DNA from: Candidatus Njordarchaeota archaeon
GTDB lineage: Archaea > Thermoproteota > JANJXX01 > Panguiarchaeales > Panguiarchaeaceae
Length of the DNA: 5,681 nt
Reading direction: 5' to 3'
Assembly: GCA_029855985.1 (NCBI GenBank)
Contig: JAGSHR010000071.1
Location: forward strand, 1 to 5,681
The notes beneath the pieces are model-generated. The model saw only the letters and a list, made by a program, of their open reading frames with translations, was not told where the DNA came from and ran no database searches. Shown in pieces: positions 4,932-5,681 of this stretch (positions are counted from its first letter, which is position 1; every line of letters begins with the position of its first letter). A program made the position numbers and the translations under genes.

Positions 4932-5681
4932 TCAACCATACACTTCCTCAAAGTACTGTTTTAGACAGTTATAGTCCCCGTAAACATATAATTTTTTCTG
5001 GAAAATACTATCGATCTTTAATTTTATCCCATAATACTCCCCAGCTTTAATCACTTCCTCCCTAAAGTCACCCAGTGTTTTCTCTTCAACACACGTGAAT
5101 CGTTCATTGTACCAAAAAACGCCTTGAAAACCAAATAGCAAGGCTCCAACAATATCCAAGTACAAATTGTCACCAAAAAACATGAAAACACGCGCCCCCC
5201 ATCGCTTTGCTCTCTCAACACCAATCTTGAAAGGCGGTTCAAAAGGTTTAATAGTCCCAGCCTCATCGCTTGTAACAACAAAGTGCACAAGTTCCCGAAG
5301 CCCAGTTTCCTCCAATGAGACTTCCTGATACCTTGTTAAACCATTTGTTATAATCCCGATTATGAACCCCTTCTCTTTTGCGTACTGTAAAAACTCCTTA
5401 ACTCCCTTGATTAATTTGGCGTTCCCAGTTTTGTAATTATTTTTAAAAGCATCCATGAAGGTTACTTTTCTATCAATATTCAATTTCTCAAGGGTTTCCC
5501 CCATGACTTTGTCCCAATCAAATGCTTCAACATATCGCCCATTTCTCAGATAACTTCTAAACGTATCATAAAATGCGCTTCTCAACTTATCTATGGAAAC
5601 ATTCTTCGCGCCAGATTTACTCAAGATATACTCGTAAATCGAAGGATAAAACTTGTTATCCAAAAGCGTCCAATCCAAGTC
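4932..5681 (-). CDS. HAD-superfamily hydrolase (phosphatase-like), N-terminus cut by the window
   Basis: This is a probable soluble phosphatase or dehalogenase-type hydrolase that works through a phospho-aspartyl intermediate. The reading frame is open to the right edge, where the first complete codons read DLDWTL. This is HAD motif I (DxDxT), so the nucleophile Asp is codon 5681-5679 and the real start lies a few codons outside the window; the TTG at 5678 is not the start. Counting that Asp as residue 1, motif II is the Thr of IGIITNG (T112), motif III the Lys of TIKPFEP (K145), and motif IV FFGDNLYLD (D171, D176). A helical cap lies between motifs I and II, as in HAD subfamily I. Trp replaces the usual Gly/Asn/Asp at position 4. 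After motif IV there is an extended tail ending in YGDYNCLKQYFEEVYG. Phosphoglycolate phosphatase-like and nucleotidase-like relatives are possible; the substrate is not predictable. The gene converges on the radical SAM gene, with 3 bp between their stops. Confidence 0.9.
   Translation of the reverse strand, partial: DLDWTLLDNKFYPSIYEYILSKSGAKNVSIDKLRSAFYDTFRSYLRNGRYVEAFDWDKVMGETLEKLNIDRKVTFMDAFKNNYKTGNAKLIKGVKEFLQYAKEKGFIIGIITNGLTRYQEVSLEETGLRELVHFVVTSDEAGTIKPFEPPFKIGVERAKRWGARVFMFFGDNLYLDIVGALLFGFQGVFWYNERFTCVEEKTLGDFREEVIKAGEYYGIKLKIDSIFQKKLYVYGDYNCLKQYFEEVYG
4992..4997 (+). terminator. T-tract, possible terminator for the radical SAM transcript
   Basis: The first run of six T on the plus strand after the radical SAM stop lies about 64 nt inside the 3' end of the convergent gene. 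A weak 5-bp hairpin (ACTGT/ACAGT, 4955-4969) lies just before it. With only 3 bp between the two stops, any terminator must sit within the opposing gene, so the two transcripts probably overlap at their 3' ends. Confidence 0.2.

Overview
This A+T-rich window looks archaeal. Likely promoters are TATA-like boxes about 25 nt before the inferred transcript starts. Ribosome-binding sites are of the GAGG/GTGAT type. The gene content also fits: a NOP2/Sun-type RNA cytosine methyltransferase, a radical SAM/SPASM enzyme resembling the archaeal AF1577 group, and a heavily sequon-bearing polytopic membrane protein of GT-C-like build. Many AGA/AGG, ATA and GTT codons would suit a thermophilic Thermoproteota-like lineage, but the sequence alone does not settle the lineage.

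Layout. At the left edge (1-97, minus strand) is the start of a probable small Gly/Arg-rich protein that runs out of the window. It is separated by about 207 bp of divergent intergenic DNA (98-304), carrying two short inverted repeats and candidate promoters for both directions, from a large plus-strand membrane protein gene (305-2371). A few bases later comes the methyltransferase gene (2400-3650). Its candidate promoter sits on the stop codon of the membrane protein gene, and its transcript is probably nearly leaderless. A 174-bp gap (3651-3824) holds a clear TATA-like box, a small hairpin and a strong ribosome-binding site. It leads into the radical SAM/SPASM gene (3825-4928). Only 3 bp after its stop, a convergent minus-strand HAD-family phosphatase-like gene ends. 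That gene enters from the right edge, and the window cuts it exactly at its catalytic Asp, so its true start is outside.

The genes do not form an obvious pathway. Each seems to have its own promoter. The membrane protein plausibly belongs to cell-surface glycan assembly, the methyltransferase to RNA modification, and the HAD protein to small-molecule dephosphorylation. The radical SAM protein is the item with most unexplained biology: it has all the cysteines for three iron-sulfur clusters, as in enzymes that modify ribosomal peptides, yet no convincing precursor peptide gene lies beside it. No rRNA, tRNA, CRISPR array, insertion sequence or replication origin was seen.
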